From Betaproteobacteria bacterium (GTDB lineage Bacteria; Pseudomonadota; Gammaproteobacteria; Burkholderiales; SG8-39), in contig JAABRB010000221.1 in the NCBI GenBank assembly GCA_011391185.1, positions 1-6,064 on the forward strand: DNA of 6,064 nt, written 5' to 3'. This document shows, piece after piece, positions 1 to 5,083 of this stretch (position 1 is its first letter; each line of letters opens with the position of its first letter). The notes below the pieces were generated by a model, which made no database searches, was not told the DNA's origin, and saw nothing but the letters and a program-made list of their open reading frames with translations. A program made the translations under genes and the position numbers.

Positions 1-155
1 CAGCGCGGTGCGCACGCCGTCGCCCGGGACGAGCACGCCGCTCCGGGTCGTGGCGGAACGATAGGAAAGCGTATCGGGTCGAGTTCACGTCCGTGGCCGG
101 GGCGCGGCGAGGTGGACGTGCAGGGGCTCGATTTGTTGGGGGTTTGGCCAGTCAT
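1..155 (-). CDS. Possible outward-reading small ORF at the IS end, open at window edge
   Basis: On the minus strand an ATG at 155-153 is preceded by a textbook Shine-Dalgarno AGGAGG (163-168) with 7 nt spacing. The frame stays open for 51 codons to the window edge. It starts [10 protein letters not shown], is rich in Pro, Ser and Arg, shows no domain, crosses the element terminus at about 57 and enters flanking DNA. The start lies 126 bp beyond the transposase stop, in the segment missing from the right-hand copy. In the flank (1-56) a different minus frame looks more protein-like ([15 protein letters not shown]), so translation from this ATG may not continue a real flanking gene. It could be a leader peptide, a chance ORF with a good SD, or the start of an IS-flank fusion. 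I cannot assign a function. Confidence 0.25.
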   Translation of the reverse strand, partial: MTGQTPNKSSPCTSTSPRPGHGRELDPIRFPIVPPRPGAACSSRATACAPR

Positions 156-279
156 GTGCTCGCCTCCTGGGGTTCGACCCTTGCACAATCGGCGTTATGA
201 CACATCTTGCCCGCGCCGGCTGCGATCGGGCAAGCAAAGCCGCACTCCGGGGCGAGCGGAGCGAGCCCCGGAGCGCGGC
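97..279. repeat. 12-bp imperfect direct repeats (97-108, 268-279) bounding a segment absent from the right copy
   Basis: 97-108 and 268-279 are the same 12-mer, ccggRgcgcggc, with one G/A difference. In the right-hand IS copy a single version (5588-5599) joins the two flanking blocks directly, so 171 bp, including the terminator hairpin and the SD-preceded small ORF start, are missing there. This is the expected scar of recombination or slippage between short repeats. The opposite direction, gain in the left copy, is less simple because the hairpin sits where a transposase terminator should. Confidence 0.8.
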
Positions 280-280
280 T
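231..280 (-). terminator. Probable intrinsic terminator of the IS91 transposase
   Basis: The minus strand directly after the transposase stop codon forms a 16-bp stem (265-280 with 238-253) with a single mismatch (C274/A244) and an 11-nt loop. It is followed by TTTGCTT, a short T-rich run. Position, stem strength and tail fit a Rho-independent terminator for the transposase. A hairpin here may also serve as part of the IS91 origin end, since IS91-type origins carry hairpins downstream of the transposase. Only the last bases of the right arm survive in the right-hand copy. Confidence 0.55.
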
Positions 281-442
281 TCAGGCGATGTCGGGGACGG
301 CGTGATACGTGAGCGGCAGGCTCGCATGCGCGGGCCAGGCTTCGAGGGGCACGGGCGGTGCACGCTCCACCGCCTTTGGCTGCCAGCAGCCCAAGTGCAT
401 GAGAATCGCTCGCACCACGACCGGGTCCTCGATCAGGGCGAT
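281..442 (-). pseudogene. IS91-family transposase, C-terminal fragment (53 codons)
   Basis: The minus strand reads [20 protein letters not shown] and onward to ...YHAVPDIA and a stop. It is identical to the end of the transposase at the right of the window except for Ala instead of Val in the last eight residues (YHAVPDIA versus YHVVPDIA). The run LIEDPxVVxAILxHLGxW is a recognisable C-terminal signature of IS91/IS801-type transposases. The catalytic HUH and Tyr motifs lie far upstream in this family and are absent, so this is a dead remnant. The break falls just after the Ile codon, where the carboxylase fragment begins on the other strand. Confidence 0.82.
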
Positions 443-445
443 GAA

Positions 446-586
446 CATCCCTATTACGCCACGGCGCGGCTGTGGGACGACAGCGTGATCGCGCCCGAGG
501 ACACGCGGCGCGTGCTCGCCCTGGCGCTCTCGGCCGCGCTCAACGCCCCGGTCGAACCCACCCGTTTCGGCGTGTTCAGGATGTAG
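446..586 (+). pseudogene. Acyl-CoA carboxylase beta subunit, C-terminal fragment (methylcrotonyl-/geranyl-CoA type)
   Basis: The plus strand reads [20 protein letters not shown] and on to ...[14 protein letters not shown] then TAG. This closely resembles the extreme C-terminus of carboxyltransferase beta subunits of the methylcrotonyl-CoA/geranyl-CoA carboxylase group, biotin-dependent enzymes of leucine and acyclic isoprenoid breakdown. Only about 46 of the ~530 residues usual for the family are present. No start codon or ribosome site belongs to it, and the IS91 remnant abuts its first codon, so the gene is 5'-truncated by the element or by a rearrangement at its edge. The downstream OsmC gene starts 5 bp after its stop, so the fragment preserves the original operon order. 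Choice among methylcrotonyl-, geranyl- and other acyl-CoA carboxylases is not possible from this tail. Confidence 0.8.
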
Positions 587-591
587 CCGCG

Positions 592-1056
592 ATGTCGCTC
601 CACCAGGCCACCGTCGAATGGCGCCGCCTCGGCGCCGACTTCGACTACAAGACGTACGACCGGGGGCACTGGCTCGCCTTCGGCGACGACATCCGCGTGC
701 CGGGGACGGCGGCGCGCGCGAACATCCCCGCCACCGCGCCCCGGTCGCCGGGCGTCGATCCGGAGCAGGCGTTCGTCGCGGCGATCTCGAGCTGCCACAT
801 GCTGTGGTTTCTCCACATCGCGTGCACCGCGAAGCTCGTGGTCGATCGCTACGTCGACAACGCCGCCGGTACGCTCGAGAAAAACGCCGAGGGGAAGCTC
901 GCGATCACGCGGGTAGCGCTGCGGCCGGCCGTCACCTTCAGCGGCACGCAGCCGGACGCCGACAAGGTCCGCGCGCTGCACGAGCAGGCGCACGAGAAGT
1001 GCTTCATCGCCAACTCGGTGAAGACCGAGATCTCGATCGAGCCTGAATTCGACTGA
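592..1056 (+). CDS. OsmC/Ohr-family protein (thiol peroxidase-like)
   Basis: A 154-residue protein of usual OsmC-family length. These cytosolic proteins reduce organic and lipid hydroperoxides with a pair of Cys residues. The family pattern is visible: DPEQAFVAAISSCHMLWFLH with Cys68 as the likely peroxidatic residue, and EKCFIANSV with Cys137 as the likely resolving residue; Cys78 is extra. The ATG at 592 is chosen because the OsmC N-terminal strand (HQATVEWRR) begins there and it lies 5 bp after the carboxylase stop; an in-frame ATG at 472 would overlap the carboxylase tail. A weak AGGA at 578-581 lies within the carboxylase end, which suggests translational coupling. Its place between a carboxylase and an acyl-CoA dehydrogenase suggests peroxide or acyl-thioester housekeeping linked to acyl-CoA catabolism, but the substrate is unknown. 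Confidence 0.88.
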   Translation: MSLHQATVEWRRLGADFDYKTYDRGHWLAFGDDIRVPGTAARANIPATAPRSPGVDPEQAFVAAISSCHMLWFLHIACTAKLVVDRYVDNAAGTLEKNAEGKLAITRVALRPAVTFSGTQPDADKVRALHEQAHEKCFIANSVKTEISIEPEFD

Positions 1057-1069
1057 AGCGGCGGCGCGC

Positions 1070-2221
1070 ATGGAAGCCACGGTCTACGACCGGCCGGAGC
1101 ACGCCGAGCTCCGCAACACCGTCGCCCGGTTCCTCGCCGAGGAAGTCGAACCGCACGGCGAGGCGTGGGAGGAGCGCGGCTTCACCCCACGCGAGGTGAT
1201 CCGCAAGCTCGGCAGCCTCGGCCTGCTCGGCATCACCTACCCGCCGGAGTACGGCGGCGCCGGCGCGGACAACGTCACCGCGGTCGTGTTCCAGGAAGCC
1301 CTCGCGCGCTCGACGTTCGGCGGCTTCGTCATCACGGTGCTGGACCACACCGACATGGCCTCGCCGCATCTCGTGCGCGCGGGCTCGAACGCGCAGCTCG
1401 ACCGGTACCTGCGCAAGGTGGTCACCGGCGAGCTGGTGACCGCGGTCGCGGTCACCGAGCCGGACGCCGGCTCGGACGTCGCCTCGATCCGCATGCGCGC
1501 ACGGCGGGACGGCGACTCGTGGGTGCTGAACGGCACCAAAATGTTCATCACCAACGGCGTGCACGGCGATCTCTTCTTCGTCGCGGCGCGCACCGATGCC
1601 GACAGCAAGGGTTCGCGCGGGATCTCGATCTTCATCGTCGAGAAGGGCACGCCGGGCTTCCGCGTCGGCCGCGCGCTGAAGAAGCAGGGCTGGCTCTCCT
1701 CCGACACCGCGGAGCTCGTCTTCGAGGATTGCCGCATCCCGGCCGCGAACCTCCTCGGCGAGGAGAACCAGGGCTTTTACGCGATCATGCGGAACTTCCA
1801 GACCGAGCGGATCGCGCTCGCGGCGATGGCGGTCGGGCATTGCCGGACGGGGCTCGGGCTCACGCTCGACTGGGTGATGAACCGCAAGGCGTTCGGCGCG
1901 ACGCTCTTCGACAAGCAGGTGATCCGGCAGCGGCTCACGATGCTCGACGCGAAGGTCGAGGCGGCGCGGCAGCTGCTGTACCACTGCGCCTGGCTCGTCG
2001 ACCAGGGGCGCGACGCGGTGCGCGAGGTCTCGGGCCTGAAGGCGCTCACCGGCGAGCTCGCGAACGAGGTGATGTACGCCTGCCAGCAGTTCCACGGCGG
2101 CATGGGCTACATGCGCGAGAGCCCGATCGAGCGCCTCGTGCGCGACGCCCGGGTGCTCGCGATCGGCGGCGGGGCGACCGAGGTGATGCTGGAAGAGGTC
2201 GCGAAGCGCTTCGAGGCGTAG
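1070..2221 (+). CDS. Acyl-CoA dehydrogenase (isovaleryl/long-chain-type active-site layout)
   Basis: A 383-residue FAD-dependent acyl-CoA dehydrogenase of normal length, catalysing alpha,beta-dehydrogenation of an acyl-CoA with electrons passed to ETF. Visible parts are an N-terminal helical domain (about 1-120), the family signature AVTEPDAGSD (127-136), NGTKMFITNG (154-163) in the beta domain, RKAFGATLFDKQ (272-283), QQFHGGMGYMRE (339-350) and a C-terminal helix. The residue matching the catalytic Glu376 of medium-chain enzymes is Gly367 (AIGGGATE). Glu246 in QTERIAL aligns with the alternative base position of isovaleryl-CoA and long-chain enzymes, so I infer Glu246 is the base. It starts 13 bp after osmC with no clear Shine-Dalgarno, so operon expression is likely. 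With the carboxylase tail, a branched-chain or isoprenoid acyl-CoA (isovaleryl- or citronellyl-like) is plausible but unproven. Confidence 0.93.
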   Translation: MEATVYDRPEHAELRNTVARFLAEEVEPHGEAWEERGFTPREVIRKLGSLGLLGITYPPEYGGAGADNVTAVVFQEALARSTFGGFVITVLDHTDMASPHLVRAGSNAQLDRYLRKVVTGELVTAVAVTEPDAGSDVASIRMRARRDGDSWVLNGTKMFITNGVHGDLFFVAARTDADSKGSRGISIFIVEKGTPGFRVGRALKKQGWLSSDTAELVFEDCRIPAANLLGEENQGFYAIMRNFQTERIALAAMAVGHCRTGLGLTLDWVMNRKAFGATLFDKQVIRQRLTMLDAKVEAARQLLYHCAWLVDQGRDAVREVSGLKALTGELANEVMYACQQFHGGMGYMRESPIERLVRDARVLAIGGGATEVMLEEVAKRFEA

Positions 2222-2243
2222 CGTCGCCGGTTAGCGGCCCGCG

Positions 2244-2262
2244 CTCGATCTCAGCGATCGAG
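2244..2262. terminator. Dyad between convergent genes, possible weak bidirectional terminator
   Basis: CTCGATC (2244-2250) and GATCGAG (2256-2262) form a perfect 7-bp stem with a 5-nt loop in the 67-bp gap between the acyl-CoA dehydrogenase stop and the GFA-family gene stop, which converge here. There is no T-run on either side, so intrinsic termination would be weak. The position is the main argument. Confidence 0.3.
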
Positions 2263-2288
2263 GCCGGCAGTGCGACCCAGGGTTCGAG

Positions 2289-2729
2289 TCACGAAGACTT
2301 GGGCGTCGCCGCCCCCGCAGATCCCTGCGGAAACACTGCAACATCCGACGGAACGGAGACCCACGGTCGCTTCGACCGGACCCATATGTGCCGTTCAATC
2401 GTGAACCAGTCGGGGTCGTCGAAGGTGCCGGCGGCAATGGCTCTCAGCCCCGGCCGAACCTCGACTGTCTGGGTGACGGTCGTCCCGCAGCGCGGGCAGA
2501 AGCCCATTTTCAACCACCGGCCGCTCTCGTCCGAGCGATGCTCGTACTCCGCGAGCTGTCCCCGGGTGAACTCCACGGCCTGGTCGTCGAAGTACGCGTT
2601 GACGGCAAACGCGCTCCCGGCCCTTCGCTGGCAGAACGTGCAGTGGCAGACCAGGCCCACGACCGGACGCCCGCGGACGCGGTAGCGGACGCCACCGCAC
2701 AAGCAACCTCCCTCATGCACCTCATCCAT
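2289..2729 (-). CDS. GFA/CENP-V family zinc protein (glutathione-dependent formaldehyde-activating-like)
   Basis: A 146-residue protein with the full Cys set of the GFA family: CLC (Cys9, Cys11), CHCTFC (Cys28, Cys30, Cys33) and CPRC (Cys78, Cys81), which bind two zinc ions in the characterised homologue. The segment RRAGSAFAVNAYF (35-47) after the central motif is also typical. Paracoccus Gfa was described as accelerating formaldehyde-glutathione adduct formation; most homologues have no proven activity and may carry or transfer glutathione adducts. The start at 2729 has GGGAGG 5 nt upstream (2735-2740). The C-terminal tail after about residue 130 is low-complexity. It lies 45 bp downstream of the DUF4242 gene on the same strand, probably in one transcript. 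Confidence 0.92.
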   Translation of the reverse strand: MDEVHEGGCLCGGVRYRVRGRPVVGLVCHCTFCQRRAGSAFAVNAYFDDQAVEFTRGQLAEYEHRSDESGRWLKMGFCPRCGTTVTQTVEVRPGLRAIAAGTFDDPDWFTIERHIWVRSKRPWVSVPSDVAVFPQGSAGAATPKSS

Positions 2730-2774
2730 CGGACCCTCCCAGACGGTAGTGGACGTGGTCGCTGACCGACCGCG

Positions 2775-3047
2775 CTATTCCGCGGTCGTCGGATCGATCA
2801 CCGACCGCACGCGGGCGACCGTGTTGACCGGAAATCCGCCCTTCTTCGCGTGCTGCCTCACGGTCTCCTCGTCCGGGGCAATGTACACGCAATAGATCTT
2901 GTCGTCGGTCACGAAGCTCTGGATCCACTGGATCTTCGGGCCCATGGTCTGCAGCACGTCGCACGACTTCTGCGAGATCGCCTGCAGCTCGTTCCGCGGG
3001 AGCTTTCCCGCACCAACGATCTCACGCTCGATCACGAACTTGGGCAT
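2775..3047 (-). CDS. DUF4242 family small protein
   Basis: A 90-residue protein beginning MPKFVIEREIVGAGKL and ending ...RVRSVIDPTTAE. The pattern (FVIEREI near the start, LPRNELQAISQKSC, a central DDKIYCVYIAPDEETVRQHA, then GFPVNTVARVRSVIDP) is that of DUF4242 proteins, small dimeric ferredoxin-like alpha+beta proteins. One homologue, Streptomyces SCO4226, was reported to bind nickel; the general role is unknown. Cys29 and Cys53 are the only cysteines. The ATG at 3047 is preferred because AAGGAG lies 6 nt upstream (3054-3059) and the conserved sequence begins there; an in-frame start at 3164 would add 39 unconserved-looking residues and overlap the previous gene. No signal peptide is visible. 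Confidence 0.85.
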   Translation of the reverse strand: MPKFVIEREIVGAGKLPRNELQAISQKSCDVLQTMGPKIQWIQSFVTDDKIYCVYIAPDEETVRQHAKKGGFPVNTVARVRSVIDPTTAE

Positions 3048-3053
3048 CGCATT

Positions 3054-3059
3054 CTCCTT
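3054..3059 (-). promoter_or_regulatory. Ribosome binding site of the DUF4242 gene
   Basis: AAGGAG on the minus strand, 6 nt before the ATG at 3047. It decides the start in favour of the 90-residue product over a longer in-frame ORF. Confidence 0.75.
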
Positions 3060-3135
3060 GGACAGAGGACCGGGGTTGAGCCTCGTGCCGTTGCGACATC
3101 CGGCTCTGCTTCCAGTGCAGGGACGGTTCGGCTCG

Positions 3136-3690
3136 CTAACGCTGCGCGGTCGCGTGCTGCGCACCGGCCGCGGCGAGCTTTGGCGCCATGAATACTTCCC
3201 TGAACCAGGCCTGGACCGCCGCTGCCTCGCTCTCGGACCAGTCGGTGTTGAACCGGTCGCCGAGGTAATTGGCCTGGATGTAGTGGACGAACTCGTGTGC
3301 GAGCGAGTCGTCGAGCGTGCGCGAGTCGCTCTCGTATAGAACCGCCTCGTCGATCAGGTAGATCTCGTTGCTGGCCGTGGCGTACGTGGTGACGAACACC
3401 CGGGGCCGGAACCCCCATTGCTTCTCGGCTGCCGCCTGCACCTGTTGGAGCGGCGTCCCACTCTCGAGCCGGATCGCCGGCGGCGGCATGCCGGGCTGCA
3501 GGGTGACGCCCATGCGCCGCGCAACCGCTTCCAGGATGAATTGGGGGTCGTGCTGCAGCGTCGCGAAGCGGATGGGTTTCCCGCCGGGGAGCGCTCCGCC
3601 TCCGGACTCGCTCGACCGCTCGGCCACGGCAGCGGCGGCGGCGGCGACAAACAGGACTGCGGCAGCGGCCGCAAGATACCTTCGCCTCAT
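3136..3690 (-). CDS. Secreted putative zinc metallopeptidase-like protein with HEFVH motif
   Basis: A 184-residue protein. It opens MRRRYLAAAAAVLFVAAAAA, an Arg-rich head plus Ala-rich hydrophobic core followed by AVAERS, typical of a signal peptide, so periplasmic or exported. HEFVHYIQ (132-139) matches the HExxH zinc motif of zincins, and WSESEAAAVQAWF (151-163) places Glu153/Glu155 where a downstream Glu ligand could lie, 17-19 residues after the second His. DDSLAHEFVHYIQ resembles uncharacterised DUF families of small HExxH proteins; I do not recognise a named gene. It is short for a full protease, so a non-proteolytic or highly specialised role is possible. The start at 3690 is chosen for the signal peptide and AGGAGG 5 nt upstream (3696-3701); the in-frame ATG at 3753 would bury the signal peptide. 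88 bp separate it from the DUF4242 gene downstream. Confidence 0.75.
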   Translation of the reverse strand: MRRRYLAAAAAVLFVAAAAAAVAERSSESGGGALPGGKPIRFATLQHDPQFILEAVARRMGVTLQPGMPPPAIRLESGTPLQQVQAAAEKQWGFRPRVFVTTYATASNEIYLIDEAVLYESDSRTLDDSLAHEFVHYIQANYLGDRFNTDWSESEAAAVQAWFREVFMAPKLAAAGAQHATAQR

Positions 3691-3695
3691 GACTT

Positions 3696-3701
3696 CCTCC
3701 T
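3696..3701 (-). promoter_or_regulatory. Ribosome binding site of the HEFVH gene
   Basis: AGGAGG on the minus strand, 5 nt before the ATG at 3690. It supports that start, which places the signal peptide at the N-terminus, over the upstream in-frame ATG at 3753. Confidence 0.75.
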
Positions 3702-3792
3702 CTCGCGTCGTTCGGGCTGCGGACCCGGTGCGAGTGGAGATGTGGTCTGTCACGCACCCAGGGCCCAGCCGGTGCGGCCAGTCTGCGGCGTG

Positions 3793-3866
3793 CTACAGCG
3801 GTTGTAGTGAGGCGAATGCCCCGACGCGGCGGCAGGCGGTCACGGCCTGCCAGGGACAGATGTCCC
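3793..3866. promoter_or_regulatory. Three short dyads in the gap between the hydrolase-LuxR and HEFVH genes
   Basis: The 178-bp gap 3691-3868 contains three inverted repeats in a row: CTACA/TGTAG (3793-3797, 3803-3807), GGCAGGC/GCCTGCC (3831-3837, 3845-3851) and GGGACA-GA-TGTCCC (3853-3866). The last sits 2 bp beyond the hydrolase-LuxR stop codon. None has a T-run, so they may be a processing or termination region for the upstream gene, or operators for the HEFVH gene, with GGGACAGATGTCCC as the best operator-like palindrome. I see no convincing -35/-10 pair. Confidence 0.3.
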
Positions 3867-3868
3867 GA

Positions 3869-4966
3869 CTAGTGCGAGTTAGCCGGCCTGCCCGAGACCC
3901 CGAGACCCGCGTCGCGGGCCCGCACGATCGCCTCGTAGCGGTGCTCGACGCCGATCTTGTCGAAGACGCGGGTGATGTGATTGCGCACCGTCTTCTCCGA
4001 TAGTCCGAGCGACGCCGCGATCTCCGAGTTATCGAGGCCGCGGGCGATGCCTTCGAGGACGCTGCGCTCGCGCGCGGTCAGATCGCCGAGCGGCAGGGCG
4101 TTGCGAGGGGTGCCGCGCACGGCGGCCGGCTCGGCCAGAAAGCGGCGCACTTCGGCGAGAATCTGCGGCCACGCAGGCTCGTCGGCGAGCGGCATGTGGT
4201 TCTCGCTGTCGAACTGGACGAAGCGGCAATTGGGGATCAGACCGGCGAGCAGGCGCGCCTCCTCCATGGGATTGACCACATCGCGCTCCGCCTGGACGAC
4301 GAGCACGGGACATCCGATGCGCTGCGCGGCCTGCGCCACGTCGATGTTCCACACGATCTCAAACAATCTGACGGCCATCTCGGCTGAGGTGGCTTCGCGC
4401 TGCTGCTCGGACCACGAACGAAGGTGCTCCAGCGTGCCGCCCGGCTGGAACATCGAAGCCCACATCTGGAGGAAGGCGTGGTTCTCATTGCCCCAGCCGA
4501 GTCGCGTAAGCTCGAGCAGGGCTTTCGCCTTCTCCACTTGCTGCGGAAGATTGAAGCGCTTCGCTCGGCCGCGCGCGAAGGTGCCGTAGAGGACCAGATG
4601 GCTCACGCGCTCGGGATGGCGGGCTGCGTACTCGATTGCGATCGGACCGCCCTGGCAGGTTCCGAGCAACGCGAATCGCTCGAAGCCGGCAGCGTCGACC
4701 ACGCATTCCAAATCCTGCACCCAGCTCTCGAAGGAGACGTCGGCGATCTCCCGGTCCGAAAGCCCGCAACCCCGGGAGTCATAACGCAACAACGTGTGAT
4801 CTTGCGCGAACCCATCGAGCCACGGCCGCCACGCGAGACTCCGCCACTGATGCTCGAGATGGGTCAGCCAGGTGGCGGACATGACGAGTGGCGGTCCTTC
4901 GCCGCAGAGCGCATAGGCGAGCTTCACGCCGTCGTCGCCGGCGCAGAAGCGGATCTGCTGATTCAT
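3869..4966 (-). CDS. Alpha/beta hydrolase fused to LuxR-type HTH domain (Cys nucleophile)
   Basis: A 365-residue two-domain protein. Residues 1 to about 280 are an alpha/beta hydrolase: GEGPPLVMSATW around the oxyanion strand, RYDSRGCGLSD (61-71), the nucleophile elbow LLGTCQGGPIAIEYA (100-114) with Cys104 where Ser is usual, acid Asp229 (VVQAERDVVNP) and His257 (SENHMPLAD). Residues 295-350 are a LuxR/GerE helix-turn-helix: LTARERSVLEGIARGLDNSE, IAASLGLSEKTVRNHITRVF, DKIGVEHRYEAIVRA. The layout suggests a regulator whose hydrolase domain senses or turns over a small molecule, then binds DNA. A Cys-His-Asp triad is known from dienelactone hydrolase, so catalysis is not excluded; ligand binding without turnover is the alternative. 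No clear Shine-Dalgarno precedes the ATG. No signal peptide; cytosolic. Targets may include its own gene or the HEFVH gene downstream. Confidence 0.92.
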   Translation of the reverse strand: MNQQIRFCAGDDGVKLAYALCGEGPPLVMSATWLTHLEHQWRSLAWRPWLDGFAQDHTLLRYDSRGCGLSDREIADVSFESWVQDLECVVDAAGFERFALLGTCQGGPIAIEYAARHPERVSHLVLYGTFARGRAKRFNLPQQVEKAKALLELTRLGWGNENHAFLQMWASMFQPGGTLEHLRSWSEQQREATSAEMAVRLFEIVWNIDVAQAAQRIGCPVLVVQAERDVVNPMEEARLLAGLIPNCRFVQFDSENHMPLADEPAWPQILAEVRRFLAEPAAVRGTPRNALPLGDLTARERSVLEGIARGLDNSEIAASLGLSEKTVRNHITRVFDKIGVEHRYEAIVRARDAGLGVSGRPANSH

Positions 4967-4974
4967 GGGCGGGG

Positions 4975-5015
4975 GACCCGGGTCGAGGCCAACGACGATA
5001 GTACGCTTCTTGGCC
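4975..5015. promoter_or_regulatory. Candidate operator/promoter region of the hydrolase-LuxR gene
   Basis: The 117-bp gap 4967-5083 lies upstream of the hydrolase-LuxR start. GACCCGGGTC (4975-4984) is a 10-bp perfect palindrome. GGCCAA (4987-4992) and TTGGCC (5010-5015) form a dyad with 17-bp spacing, and a -10-like TACTAT on the minus strand (4998-5003) lies inside it. No good -35 is visible. Autoregulation through the dyad is inference only. Confidence 0.2.
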
Positions 5016-5083
5016 CCGGGGACACCCTCGCGCTACGCGTTGACCGACACCCCTCGGCCGCGCGACGCCGAGCCCGACCCGGC

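Larger units (their letters stand above)
57..444 (-). mobile_element. IS91-family element remnant, left copy (3' end only)
   Basis: This segment is the 3' (oriIS-side) end of an IS91-type rolling-circle element read on the minus strand. It holds the last 53 codons of a transposase (stop at 281-283), a long hairpin right after the stop, and a terminus repeated near the other end of the window. 57-108 matches 5548-5599 with 2 mismatches and 268-444 matches 5588-5764 with 1 mismatch (300). The tip has a small dyad, CGATA (59-63) and TATCG (72-76) with an 8-nt loop. It is flanked by GAAC (56-59, GTTC in element orientation), the tetranucleotide known as an IS91 target. At 444/445 the transposase is cut off and fused to a carboxylase gene fragment. 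The element cannot move by itself, but its ori end could still be recognised by a transposase supplied in trans. Confidence 0.75.

Noticed and set aside
165..190. tRNA T-arm-like ggggttcgaccc
   Set aside because: No acceptor stem, anticodon arm or D-arm can be folded around it; it lies inside the IS end.
181..210. Possible plus-strand promoter (TTGCAC with TTATGA)
   Set aside because: Only 8 bp separate the two boxes, and the -35 match is poor.
472..591. Upstream ATG for the OsmC gene
   Set aside because: It would add 40 shadow-frame residues overlapping the carboxylase tail; the conserved OsmC sequence starts at 592.
454..1080. Long minus-strand open frame (208 codons) opposite the OsmC gene
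   Set aside because: Arg/Val/Ala-rich composition with no motif, lying antisense to the clear OsmC gene; a GC-rich shadow frame.
2275..2295. tRNA T-arm-like gggttcgagtc downstream of the acyl-CoA dehydrogenase
   Set aside because: No cloverleaf upstream, and it overlaps the end of the GFA-family gene.
1004..2685. Very long alternative open frames on both strands across the acyl-CoA dehydrogenase (363 and 506 codons)
   Set aside because: Their translations are Arg-Gly-Ala-Asp repeats typical of shifted GC-rich frames, and the dehydrogenase accounts for the region.
3048..3164. Longer N-terminus of the DUF4242 protein from 3164
   Set aside because: The added residues look non-coding, overlap the HEFVH gene end, and the strong AAGGAG belongs to the start at 3047.
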